Assembly (NCBI RefSeq): GCF_004765605.1
Contig: NZ_SRLC01000001.1
Location: forward strand, 62,001 to 126,000
Source: Hymenobacter aquaticus
GTDB lineage: Bacteria > Bacteroidota > Bacteroidia > Cytophagales > Hymenobacteraceae
Length of the DNA stretch: 64,000 nt
Direction: 5' to 3'
A program made the position numbers and the translations under genes. The notes beneath the pieces were generated by a model. The model ran no database searches. It saw only the letters and a list, made by a program, of their open reading frames with translations, and was not told the origin of the DNA. Shown piece by piece: positions 43,711-52,254 of the stretch; the first letter of the stretch is position 1, and each line of letters begins with the position of its first letter.

Positions 43711-46700
43711 ATGAAACACTTTTCCGCAACCGGATCTGCCAGAGGGGCGTGCCCGCTACGAAGCTTAGGGCTTCTGACAGGAGTGTGGCTGTTTGCCCTC
43801 CCAGGATTGGCACAGTCCTTCTCCAGCAGCGTGCCGCCGGCACGCGCTACCACGGCTCCGCTCCCCAGCCTCGTGCTGCCGTCGCCGCTGCCCGGCAAGG
43901 TTGTCGGCACGGGTAGCAGCAGCCGGTTGCTGGCGGTGTCGCCGACGGTCACCAGCGTGTCGCCGATGCCCAACAAGGCCAGTGCCCCGCGCGCCAGCAA
44001 CGTCACCTTTACGCTCTCGCAGGCGCTCAACGCGGGCTCCGCCAACGCCGTGCGCGTGTTTGGCAGCCGGCGCGGCGGGCTGCTGGCCGGCGCGGGCTCG
44101 GTGAGCGGCAGCACCGTCACCTTCAACCCGACCCTCGACTTCCAGCCCGGCGAAACGGTACAGGCTACCCTCACCACCGCGGCCCAGAGCACCAGCGGCA
44201 TCCCCGTGGACCGGGGCTACGTCACGTCGTTTGTGGCGGCGGTCAGCAACGGTGCCGGCACCTACACGGCCGCCCCCAACCTCACCATTCCCGGCAACGG
44301 TCAGGGAGTTGCAATAGGCGACGTGAACGGTGATGGTATTATGGATGTCGTCATCGGGACGGGCAATAGCACCCTGCTCACGTACATTGGCACGGGCGGC
44401 GGCAGCTTCGCCGCGCCGGTGAGCACTGCCACCGGGTCTGGCCCCAGTCAGGTGGTGTTGGCCGACGTGGACAACGACGGCGACCTGGATGCCGTGACAC
44501 CCAGCTTCGGGGCGGGCGGCACCTCGGTGCACCGCAACGTGGGCGGCGTGCTGGGCGCGGCTACCCTGCTCCCCACTGGCCCCAGTCCGCGGAATGTGGC
44601 CGTGGTAGATGTGGACGGCGACGGCGACCTGGATATTCTGACCAATAGCGTCGGCAACAGTAACGTGACGCTGAACCTGAACAACGCCGGCACGTTTGCC
44701 GCTGCCACGCAGGTTGCTACTACGGGCGCCAGTCCCTACGGGATAGCGGCCGCCGACTTCAACGGCGACGGTATCATGGACTTTGCCACGGCCGACGCTA
44801 ATGGTAATACCTTGAGCATCAGGCTGGGCGTGGGCAATGGTACGTTCACCGCCGCTGCCAACGTTAACCCCGGCCTCACCCCCTTTGGCCTGGTCGCCGG
44901 CGACCTGAACGGTGACAATATCGCCGACCTGGTCACCTGCAACCGCAACGGTACGACCGTGGTAGTAGCTTTGGGCGTGGGCAACGGCACTTTTGGTACT
45001 CCTACCACCGTTACGGTTGGCTCGCAGCCCATCGACGTGAGCCTGGCCGACGTGGATGCCGATGGCGACCTGGACCTGCTGGTAGCCAATTTCAACGGCG
45101 CCAACGTGAGCGTGTGCCGCAACAGCGGCGCGGGCACGTTTGCCGCCGCGGCCACCTACGCTGCCAACACCCAGCCTTTCGTCATCATGCCGGGCGACGT
45201 GAACGGCGACGGGGCCCTGGACCTGGTAACCGCTAATCTTGCCAGCACTGCCACCACGGTGCTGTATAACGGGACCAGCCTGACGGATCTGACGGTGAGC
45301 ACCACGGCCAACATCCCGGGCGGTGCCTACAACAACATCACCGTGACGGGCACGGGCGTGGGCACCGTTACGGGCTCAGTGTCGGTGGCCGGGGCCTTCG
45401 TGGTGCAGCCCGGCGGCGTGCTCAATACTAACTGCCAGGCCATCAGCGGCAGCGGCACCTTCACGCTCCAGGCCGGTGCCGAACTGCAGATCTGCGACCC
45501 GGCCGGCATCAGCAGCACCGGGGCTACCGGCGCGGTGCAGGTAATCGGGGCGCGCACCTTCAGCTTCTCGGGCCGCTACACTTACAACGGCACGGCGGCG
45601 CAAGTGACGGGCAACGCCCTGCCCAGCCGCGTGCGCGACCTGGCCGTAAGCAATGGCACCGGCGTGACGCTGAGCGCGGCCACCAGCGTGGCCCAGGTGC
45701 TGCGCCTGACCAGCGGCGTGCTGAACACCAACGGCCAGCCCCTGACGCTGCTCTCCACCGACTCGACCGGTACGGCCCTGGCCGTGAACACCAACGGCAG
45801 CGTGACGGGCAACGTGACGGTGCAGCGCTACATCAACCCCAGCCTGAACGCCGGGCCGGGCTACCGCCACTACGCCGCGCCCGTGACCAACACCACCGTG
45901 GCCGACCTGGCTACCGGTGGCCCCAACCCGTTTTCGCCCACGCTCAACGCGGCTTACAATACCTCGGCTACGCCCAACCTGATTACGCCTTTCCCCACGG
46001 TGTTTGGCTACGATGAGAGCCGCGTGCTGACCAGCCCCGCTACCACCTACTCGGGTTTCGACAAGGGCTGGTTTTCGCCCGCTGCCGCCACCGATCCGCT
46101 GACTCCGGGCCTGGGCTACACCGTTAATATTGCCGGCAGTGAGAAAGTTGACTTCGTGGGCACGCTCGGTAACGGCCCCGTCTCGCGCACGCTCAACCGG
46201 GCCGGTGGCTCCGAAGGCGGCCTGCACCTGGTGGGCAACCCGTACCCCGCCCCGCTGGACTGGAGCAAAGTCACCATTCCCGCCGGCCTCGACAATGCCA
46301 TGTACGTGTACCAGAGCACCGCGCAGTACGCCGGTGGCTACCGCAGCTACGTGGGCGGCATCGGCGACCCGCTGGTGAGCAGCGGCCAGGGCTTCTTCGT
46401 CCGCGTGACGCCGGGTAGCTCGTCCGCCACGCTGACCTTCACCAACACGGCCCGCGTGACGACTTACGCCACCCAGCCGGCCTTCAACCGCTCGGCCGAA
46501 ACCCGGCCCCTGGTGCAGCTGCGCTTGCAGGGCCAGGGCAGCCCCCTCACCGATGATGCCTACGTGTATCAGCAGGCCGATGCCACCGCCGGCATCGACG
46601 CGGCCTACGACGCGGTGAAGCTCTCCAACCCCCACGGCCTGAACGTGGCCTCTGTGGCCGCCGGCCAGGAAGTAGCCATCAACGGCCTGCCCGTGCTGAC

Positions 46701-47199
46701 GGCGGCTACCGTGGTGCCCCTGCGCCTGACCGTGCCCCAAGCCGGCACTTACTCCCTCAGCGCCCAACAGCTGTTGAACACGGCGCCCGGCACCGTATTC
46801 CTGCACGACGACGTAACGGGCCGCGACGTGAACCTGAGCCAGCAGGCAGTGTATAGCTTTGAGCTGAGCAGCCTGACGGCCGCCAACCGCTTCTCGCTGC
46901 GCTTCGAGCCTTCCCGGCCATTGGCTGCCCAAGCCAGCCCATTGGCGGCCGCTACGGGCGTATATCCCAACCCGGCGCACGGCAGCTTCCTGGTGCAGCT
47001 CCCCAAAGTGGCCCAGGGCGGCACGGCCGAGCTGGTGCTGCTGAATGCCCTCGGGCAGCAGGTGCATCAGCAGGCCGCCGCACTGTCGGCGGTAGGCAGC
47101 AGCGCTACCGTACGGGTGCCGGCGCTGGCGGCTGGAGTCTACGTTCTGCAGGTGCGCCTGGGAACGGAAGTCATCAGCAAGCGCATCGTACTCAATTAA
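43711..47199 (+). CDS. Secreted FG-GAP/VCBS repeat protein with T9SS sorting domain
   Basis: 1162 residues. Signal peptide (about 1-35, ending GLAQ), an Ig-like Big_5 domain (about 70-175), then seven FG-GAP blades, each with a D-x-[DN]-x-DG calcium motif (GDVNGDGIMDVVIG, ADVDNDGDLDAVT, VDVDGDGDLDILT, ADFNGDGIMDFAT, GDLNGDNIADLVT, ADVDADGDLDLLVAN, GDVNGDGALDLVTAN), forming one beta-propeller. A beta-helical middle and a T9SS type A domain (YPNPAHGSFLVQLP ... GVYVLQVRLGTEVISKRIVLN) follow. Surface adhesin or binding protein. Confidence 0.9.
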   Translation: MKHFSATGSARGACPLRSLGLLTGVWLFALPGLAQSFSSSVPPARATTAPLPSLVLPSPLPGKVVGTGSSSRLLAVSPTVTSVSPMPNKASAPRASNVTFTLSQALNAGSANAVRVFGSRRGGLLAGAGSVSGSTVTFNPTLDFQPGETVQATLTTAAQSTSGIPVDRGYVTSFVAAVSNGAGTYTAAPNLTIPGNGQGVAIGDVNGDGIMDVVIGTGNSTLLTYIGTGGGSFAAPVSTATGSGPSQVVLADVDNDGDLDAVTPSFGAGGTSVHRNVGGVLGAATLLPTGPSPRNVAVVDVDGDGDLDILTNSVGNSNVTLNLNNAGTFAAATQVATTGASPYGIAAADFNGDGIMDFATADANGNTLSIRLGVGNGTFTAAANVNPGLTPFGLVAGDLNGDNIADLVTCNRNGTTVVVALGVGNGTFGTPTTVTVGSQPIDVSLADVDADGDLDLLVANFNGANVSVCRNSGAGTFAAAATYAANTQPFVIMPGDVNGDGALDLVTANLASTATTVLYNGTSLTDLTVSTTANIPGGAYNNITVTGTGVGTVTGSVSVAGAFVVQPGGVLNTNCQAISGSGTFTLQAGAELQICDPAGISSTGATGAVQVIGARTFSFSGRYTYNGTAAQVTGNALPSRVRDLAVSNGTGVTLSAATSVAQVLRLTSGVLNTNGQPLTLLSTDSTGTALAVNTNGSVTGNVTVQRYINPSLNAGPGYRHYAAPVTNTTVADLATGGPNPFSPTLNAAYNTSATPNLITPFPTVFGYDESRVLTSPATTYSGFDKGWFSPAAATDPLTPGLGYTVNIAGSEKVDFVGTLGNGPVSRTLNRAGGSEGGLHLVGNPYPAPLDWSKVTIPAGLDNAMYVYQSTAQYAGGYRSYVGGIGDPLVSSGQGFFVRVTPGSSSATLTFTNTARVTTYATQPAFNRSAETRPLVQLRLQGQGSPLTDDAYVYQQADATAGIDAAYDAVKLSNPHGLNVASVAAGQEVAINGLPVLTAATVVPLRLTVPQAGTYSLSAQQLLNTAPGTVFLHDDVTGRDVNLSQQAVYSFELSSLTAANRFSLRFEPSRPLAAQASPLAAATGVYPNPAHGSFLVQLPKVAQGGTAELVLLNALGQQVHQQAAALSAVGSSATVRVPALAAGVYVLQVRLGTEVISKRIVLN

Positions 47200-47286
47200 T
47201 CGGAGAGCCGCAGGCAGGCCCGCTTTGCTTGCTTCTGCCGCTCTAATTGATGGGTAGTCCCGCTGCTGTCGGCCGGAAGGGCTACG

Positions 47287-47328
47287 GCAAAAAAAACACC
47301 CCGCGCTTCATAGTGCGGGGTGTTTTTA
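47287..47328 (+). terminator. Terminator after the FG-GAP protein gene
   Basis: AAAACACCCCGC (47293-47304) with GCGGGGTGTTTTT (47315-47327). Confidence 0.85.
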
Positions 47329-47407
47329 TGTTGGGCTAGCCAATCTTGCCGATGCTGCGCCAGCGCCTGGAGTACTGCCACCATATTTCCGAATGTTCTA
47401 CCCGTTG

Positions 47408-47536
47408 CGGCTCGTACTGCGGGGCCGTGCCGAACGAGAAAATCACCTGGGGCAAGCTGGGCCAGGACCCGCCCGGGCTCATCACCGGGTCGGACGCGGC
47501 CATCGTGGCCCGCTGGTGTTGAGTGTGACGCTGGGG
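47408..47536 (+). pseudogene. Second copy of the deoxyhypusine synthase 3' end
   Basis: 129 bp match 43234-43363 at about 87% with one deleted C, including CCGTGCCGAACGAGAAAATC and the codons for the catalytic-lysine region. The reading frame is broken. It lies after the FG-GAP gene, so that gene is bracketed by the intact 3' end and this copy. A terminator follows at 47552. Confidence 0.85.
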
Positions 47537-47551
47537 CGCCTGCTACGTTGT

Positions 47552-47589
47552 AAAAAGCCCGCCGCTGAGGTTCAGCGGCGGGCTTTTTT
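47552..47589. terminator. Terminator of the CCGCTGA type
   Basis: AAAAAGCCCGCCGCTGA (47552-47568) and TCAGCGGCGGGCTTTTTT (47572-47589). It has the same core as hairpins at 48608 and 50521. Confidence 0.85.
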
Positions 47590-47613
47590 GTGTGTTATTC
47601 CAGAAAACCGCGC

Positions 47614-48552
47614 TTAGTGAGCAGGGGCCACCGGGCGGGCCGGCGCGGGGGCTGCCGTGGTCTGGGCCTGCCGCTGGCGGCGCTGCTGCTCGATAATCTG
47701 CTTTTTCACCGCATCGGGCTGCAGGCTCATCCAGAGGATACCAATCAGAAGGGGCGGCAGGAAAATACCCAGCACGAAGGGGAAAAAGCCTCGTAGCAGC
47801 CGGCCCGCGAGGCTCAGGCCGGTGTGGGCCAGCATCGAGCCGTAGGCCCAGGTGGCGTAGCCCAGGCTCAGGGCCGATACCGCGAAGCTGACCTGCTGGA
47901 TCTGGGGCGTGCCGGAGAAAACGTACGTGAGGGGCATAGCCAGCAAGGTCAGGAAATTGCAGGCGCCCGTAACGAAGGCTACCATGACCAGGCACTCGGC
48001 GTAGTTGTAGCCCCCAAGGCGCAAAAACAGGCGGGCAAAAGCGGCTATGATGGGCACCAGAGCCACGTAGTACCAGCTCAGGTACTTGGCCAGCAGGGCC
48101 GTGGACGTCTTCTGCATCTGCCACACGGCCTCGGGCACGGCCGGGTCGCGGGGCGGGGTCAGATCGATGTGCAGCACGGCGGACAAAAAGGCGTAGATAC
48201 CGGTCACGAGCAGCAGCAGGGACAGGGGCGGGAAGTGGGGCTTGCGCTGCCCGGCCAGGTAGCCCCGGATGGTGGCGCCGGGGCGCAGCAGAAGGTTCCG
48301 CAGGGAGTACACAATGCCCTTGTCTACGTGCCAGATGCTGTGCGGAACCTCGTGGAGCATGTGGGCCATTGTGAGGCGGTGGGTGTGGTGGGCATCCTGC
48401 CCGCAGTGCCCGCAAAACCGCTCGGGCACCAGCGTGCCGCAGTTCAGGCAGGTGGCGGGGCCGGGCCCGGAGGCATGGCCCCCCGTGGCCCCGTGCCCGG
48501 AGCCGACCAGGGCCAGGTCGATAGCCAGCGTGGGAGGAGAGGTGATTTCCAT
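47614..48552 (-). CDS. DUF3667 zinc-ribbon membrane protein
   Basis: 312 residues, ATG 48550-48552. An N-terminal zinc ribbon (CLNCGTLVPERFCGHCGQ, two CxxC pairs) is followed by RLTMAHMLHEVPHSIWHVDKG, a DUF3667 hallmark, and five membrane helices. Role unknown; the family is common in Bacteroidota. Confidence 0.82.
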   Translation of the reverse strand: MEITSPPTLAIDLALVGSGHGATGGHASGPGPATCLNCGTLVPERFCGHCGQDAHHTHRLTMAHMLHEVPHSIWHVDKGIVYSLRNLLLRPGATIRGYLAGQRKPHFPPLSLLLLVTGIYAFLSAVLHIDLTPPRDPAVPEAVWQMQKTSTALLAKYLSWYYVALVPIIAAFARLFLRLGGYNYAECLVMVAFVTGACNFLTLLAMPLTYVFSGTPQIQQVSFAVSALSLGYATWAYGSMLAHTGLSLAGRLLRGFFPFVLGIFLPPLLIGILWMSLQPDAVKKQIIEQQRRQRQAQTTAAPAPARPVAPAH

Positions 48553-48607
48553 GTAGGGTAGAGAGGATATTTTTGAAAGAAAGCCACTTGTTCTAAAAAT
48601 TGCAAGC

Positions 48608-48646
48608 AAAAAAGCCCGCCGCTGATATTCAGCGGCGAGCTTTTTT
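48608..48646. terminator. Terminator between two leftward genes
   Basis: AAAAAGCCCGCCGCTGA with TCAGCGGCGAGCTTTTTT, six T. Confidence 0.8.
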
Positions 48647-48663
48647 GCAAACGTTTGGCCCTC

Positions 48664-49062
48664 TTAGGCCGGGATAATCGTGGTGAAGTCAGCATCGTAG
48701 GTGCGCCGTGACTCCCCCAGCTTAACCAACAACTCCTCCGCCGCTAGCCGGATTGCGGCCCAAGTGCTGTGGACGACAATAGACTCCCACCGCCAAAGCG
48801 AAGCTGGCACCGCGTCGACCTGGCTTTTGAAAGCCAGCAAGTCGTTTCTTAGAGCTTTGCTGACCTTACCGTGTCTGAAATTGGCCTCGAAGACCGGCTC
48901 GTTAAAAGCATATTCGTATTCCGATTCCAATTCGAAGACCGGGTCGAATACCGGCCCCGCCAAGCTATGCAGGTAGCTGGGAGAGGCGGCGAACAGTGCC
49001 AGCGAGTTGTAGAGGCAGCTGTAATAATAGGCAGCTTGAAACGCGTCTTCTGGGGTGCTCAT
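48664..49062 (-). CDS. Hypothetical protein
   Basis: 132 residues, acidic, helical, no signal peptide (YYYSCLYNSLALFAASPSYL, FELESEYEYAFNEPVFEANF). Composition and slightly lower GC recall small immunity-type proteins, but no family is recognised. It lies between two terminators and the PLP enzyme gene. Confidence 0.55.
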   Translation of the reverse strand: MSTPEDAFQAAYYYSCLYNSLALFAASPSYLHSLAGPVFDPVFELESEYEYAFNEPVFEANFRHGKVSKALRNDLLAFKSQVDAVPASLWRWESIVVHSTWAAIRLAAEELLVKLGESRRTYDADFTTIIPA

Positions 49063-49107
49063 GCTGCTGGAAAGTGCGTTTTGGGAGCAGTAACTACGGA
49101 TTGTGCC

Positions 49108-50418
49108 CTACGCCAGCTCGGCCACCCGCACCTCCTGCGGCACGCCCACGGCCTCGAAGGCCTGGCTCAGGTCCAGCATCAGATCCTGAGCATCTTCCAC
49201 CCCGATGCTGAGGCGAATCATCTGGGAGGTGATGCCCATTTCGAGCTGGTCGGCGGGGGTAATGTCGGAGTGGGTCATGGTGGCCGGGTGCTCGGCCAGG
49301 CTTTCGGTGCCGCCCAGGCTCACGGCCAGCTTGATGAGCTTCAGGGCGTTGAGGAAGCGGAAGGCTTCGGCCTCGCCGCCCCGGATGTCGAACGAAATCA
49401 TGGAGCCGGGCGAGAGGCAGTGGCGGCGGTAGATGTCCTGCTGCTTGGGGCAGTGCTCCAGGTGGGTCAGGTAATAGGTGCGGGCCACCAGGGGGTGCTG
49501 CCGCAGCCAATCGGCAATAACCTGGGCCGAGGCGGCGGCGCGCTCCATGCGCAGCTTCAGGGTTTCGAGGCTACGCATCAGCATCCAGCCGGTGTTCGGG
49601 TCGCACATGGTGCCCATGAAGGTGCGCATTGCCTTGATTTCCTTCATCAGGCTTTTGCTGCTGAGGGCCGCGCCGGCAATCAGGTCGGAGTGGCCGCCCA
49701 GGAACTTGGTGGCCGAGTACAGCACCACGTCGGCGCCGTGCTTCAAGGGGTGCTGGAACACGGGGCCCAGGAAGGTATTATCCACCACCAGGCGCACGGG
49801 TTTCTCGGCCGAGCCGTAGCGGCGGGCCAGGGCGGCGCAGGCTTCCAGGTCGACGAGGTGGTTGGTGGGGTTGGCGGGCGTTTCCACGAAAATCATGGCC
49901 AGGCGGCCGGGGGCAATGGCCGCGGCCTGGGCTTCGAGCTGCTCGGGCGTGGCGGTGGGCAAAAAGCCCTGGGCCTCGATGCCGAACTTGCGCAGCACGT
50001 TCTTGAGGAAGAAGTCGGAGCCGCCGTACACGGGCTCGGAGTGCAGCACTACGTCGCCGGGCTGCAAGAGGGCCAGCAGGGTGGTGCTGATGGCGGCCAT
50101 GCCCGAGGCAAAGGAGGCGGCTTCCTCGGCCCCGTCCCAGAGCGTGAGCCGGTGCTCCAGGATTTCGAGGCTGGGGTTGTTGAGGCGGGAGTAAATCAGG
50201 CCCATTTCCTCGTCGGGATTGGCCTGGCGCAGGCCGTAGGCCAATTCAAAAAAGGCTTTGCCTTCCTCGGCGTTCTTAAAAACGAAGGTCGAGGTCTGGA
50301 AAATGGGCGGTTTGATGGCGCCTTCGCTCCAGGCCGGGGTGTAGCCGTAGCTCATCATCAAACTCTCGGGGTGGAGCTGCTGCCCGTTGATGTGGGCGTG
50401 GTCTTGACGGTTGGTCAT
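49108..50418 (-). CDS. Cystathionine gamma-synthase/lyase-family PLP enzyme
   Basis: 436 residues, ATG 50416-50418. Fold type I Cys/Met-metabolism enzyme: YSRLNNPSLEILEHRLTLWD, SGMAAISTTLLALLQPGDVV, the PLP lysine in VLYSATKFLGGHSD (Lys238), VSLGGTESLAEHPATMTHSD and RLSIGVEDAQDLMLDL. It could be cystathionine gamma-synthase, cystathionine gamma-lyase or methionine gamma-lyase; the sequence alone does not decide. Confidence 0.88.
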   Translation of the reverse strand: MTNRQDHAHINGQQLHPESLMMSYGYTPAWSEGAIKPPIFQTSTFVFKNAEEGKAFFELAYGLRQANPDEEMGLIYSRLNNPSLEILEHRLTLWDGAEEAASFASGMAAISTTLLALLQPGDVVLHSEPVYGGSDFFLKNVLRKFGIEAQGFLPTATPEQLEAQAAAIAPGRLAMIFVETPANPTNHLVDLEACAALARRYGSAEKPVRLVVDNTFLGPVFQHPLKHGADVVLYSATKFLGGHSDLIAGAALSSKSLMKEIKAMRTFMGTMCDPNTGWMLMRSLETLKLRMERAAASAQVIADWLRQHPLVARTYYLTHLEHCPKQQDIYRRHCLSPGSMISFDIRGGEAEAFRFLNALKLIKLAVSLGGTESLAEHPATMTHSDITPADQLEMGITSQMIRLSIGVEDAQDLMLDLSQAFEAVGVPQEVRVAELA

Positions 50419-50520
50419 GACGGAAAAATGTTGGGTGGGTGGGAAGATTGGGTTCTGCGAAGGTAGCTTTTTCGGAGAAGTAGGGGGGCGCTCCGGCCGG
50501 GCGGGCCTTGCGCGCACAAA

Positions 50521-50556
50521 AAAAAGGCCGCCGCTGAATCCAGCGGCGGCCTTTTT
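50521..50556. terminator. Strong hairpin upstream of the PLP enzyme gene
   Basis: AAAAAGGCCGCCGCTG (50521-50536) with CAGCGGCGGCCTTTTT (50541-50556). It is close to the PLP gene start and could insulate it from upstream transcription. Confidence 0.7.
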
Positions 50557-50570
50557 GTATCCAGAACGGG

Positions 50571-50678
50571 GTAGAGACGCAATATTTTGCGTCTCATCGT
50601 TGAACGACCGTAACCGCGTAACACGGCGGATACGAAACAACATCAGCAACGACGAGACGCAAAATATTGCGTCTCTAC
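50571..50678. repeat. GTAGAGACGCAAT inverted repeat
   Basis: GTAGAGACGCAATATTTTGC... (50571-50602) is inverted at 50644-50678. Each arm contains the palindrome GACGCAATATTTTGCGTC. The TAG in the right arm (50675-50677, minus strand) is the stop codon of the gene at 50675-51370. The inner sequence starts with ATCGTTGAACGAC. Confidence 0.88.
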
Positions 50679-51370
50679 ATCTTTGACTTCACGTCGCCCT
50701 TGGCCGGCTTCGTGAACCACTTCGCATCGTAGAGGGCCAGCACGGCCTCGGGCTCATCGATGTGGAGCTTCACCTGGTCGAGCAGGTTGAGCTTGAGCTG
50801 GCGGGCGGCGGCTTTGCGCAGCTTTTTCTCTTCCTTGGAGTTGCCCTGCACGTCGCCCTTGGCCTCGCCCTGGGTTTCGCGGGCGGTGGTGTAGGCCGCT
50901 TGCAGGTCGGTGGCTTTGGTCGCCAGGTCGGCACCGAGTTCCGCCTTATAGGTCTGGGTCAGGTCGGCCACGCGCTGGAGCAGGGTGGGCAGCGTGAGCA
51001 GGGTGGCCTGGCTGTACTCCTTGCGGCCTTTGGGTAGAAACGCCGTCAGGGCCTCGGCATTGGGCTTCTTGCGTTTAAACTGGTACTCGGCCTCCACCAG
51101 CAGCTCGTCTTTGGCAAACTGCTTAAACTCGGCCAGCAGCTCCTCCACGGTGTCGGTTTTGCCCAGGCGCTGGCCCAGGTTCTGGTCTTGCTCGCCGAGC
51201 AGGGCGTGGTAGGCGGCCTGGTGGGGCTCCAGGCTGGCAATCATGGCCGCGTAGCGCCCGGCCTTGTTCTGGCTGGCGAGGCGGCTGAGGTGGCCATCCA
51301 TCAGGTCGCGGAAATCATCCCGCGCCATTTTTTTGGAGGCAAACGGGTTCTTGAGAAATGGTAAGAACAT
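50675..51370 (-). CDS. Conserved helical hypothetical protein
   Basis: 231 residues, ATG 51368-51370; helical and charged, with no signal peptide. The N-terminus (FLKNPFASKKMARDDFRDLMDGHLSRL ... GRYAAMIASLEPHQAAYHAL) recurs in a truncated copy at 55806-55990. The C-terminus after KSKM ends at a TAG supplied by the adjoining repeat. Function unknown. Confidence 0.7.
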   Translation of the reverse strand: MFLPFLKNPFASKKMARDDFRDLMDGHLSRLASQNKAGRYAAMIASLEPHQAAYHALLGEQDQNLGQRLGKTDTVEELLAEFKQFAKDELLVEAEYQFKRKKPNAEALTAFLPKGRKEYSQATLLTLPTLLQRVADLTQTYKAELGADLATKATDLQAAYTTARETQGEAKGDVQGNSKEEKKLRKAAARQLKLNLLDQVKLHIDEPEAVLALYDAKWFTKPAKGDVKSKM

Positions 51371-51446
51371 AATAATGAGGGGTTAATTGTACTGGGATAA
51401 GATATAGAAATACGTAGATAAACCAATGACGCGGAAAAGATATCCT

Positions 51447-51622
51447 TGCCCATCGTTGGTAAGGCCACCCTACGCCCGGAAACCAGCCTTACCATCGTTG
51501 GTAATGCTCCTCTACGGCCGAAAGGTTGTCTTACCAACGATGGTAATGCTACCTTACGACCGAAAACCGGCGTTACCATCGTTGGTAACGGCATCCTACG
51601 CCCGAAAACCTGCCTTACCAAT
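51447..51622. repeat. Array of palindromes with 42-bp period
   Basis: TTACCATCGTTGGTAA or its inverse TTACCAACGATGGTAA starts at 51489, 51531 and 51573, with partial copies at 51447 and 51615: exactly 42 bp each time. Between them a second word, YTACGnCCGAAAAC, also recurs every 42 bp (51470, 51512, 51554, 51596). The array lies in the divergent gap between the genes at 50675-51370 and 51642-52226. Confidence 0.9.
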
Positions 51623-51641
51623 AGGGGCAGGACGTAGCCCT

Positions 51642-52226
51642 ATGCAAAAGCTCTTCCTTCTTTTTCTGGCGACGCTCTTGCGGCTGGCCTTCGTGCCCCA
51701 GGCTATAGCCCAAAACTCGCCTGGCAAGCCCAAACCCAGCCTGACCCTCGCAATTGTCCCCACCTCGTATGCCGGCCCTGTCGCCAACAGCCCGATGATT
51801 GTGCTGAACTCCGCTGACGACCGTTTTTACGTGTTGCTTACCAATACTTCCGACCAGCCAGTCAAGCTATTCGAAGAATGGAACAGTTGGGGCTATTTCG
51901 GACTGTCCTTTGAAATAACGTATCCTAACGGTCAAAAAGTACGGTCAAGTAAAGAAGAGCGGGGATGGGATAAGAATGTGCCTACCACAGTCACCATTGC
52001 GCCCCACGGCTTTTACGTCTTCGCAGTGACCATGAATAATAATCCCAAGAACGGCGCTGTCTGGGAAAACTCGGTGCTCAATTATGAAAGCAAAAGTGAC
52101 CGGGCCTATATAAGCTGCCGGATGCGGGCCATTTATTCCATTCAAAGGGACAAGGAAGCCATTGAAGAAAAGGCCTGGACCGGTACTGTTAGCTCGCCAG
52201 AGGGAAGTTACATCGTATGGCCCTAA
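51642..52226 (+). CDS. Secreted hypothetical protein
   Basis: 194 residues, ATG 51642. A longer frame reaching back into the 42-bp array was rejected because it has no signal peptide at its start. Signal peptide 1-23 (LLRLAFVPQAIAQ). Beta-rich body: DDRFYVLLTNTSDQPVKLFE, WGYFGLSFEITYPNGQKV, TVTIAPHGFYVFAVTMNN, the pattern of an immunoglobulin-like fold. Family unknown. Confidence 0.65.
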   Translation: MQKLFLLFLATLLRLAFVPQAIAQNSPGKPKPSLTLAIVPTSYAGPVANSPMIVLNSADDRFYVLLTNTSDQPVKLFEEWNSWGYFGLSFEITYPNGQKVRSSKEERGWDKNVPTTVTIAPHGFYVFAVTMNNNPKNGAVWENSVLNYESKSDRAYISCRMRAIYSIQRDKEAIEEKAWTGTVSSPEGSYIVWP

Positions 52227-52254
52227 GCCAGCACCGGGCCACCACTGGCGCCAC

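Noticed and set aside
51426..51641. N-terminal extension with 14-residue repeats before the gene at 51642
   Set aside because: It is the 42-bp array read in frame. The ATG at 51642 starts directly with a signal peptide, which is the likelier start.
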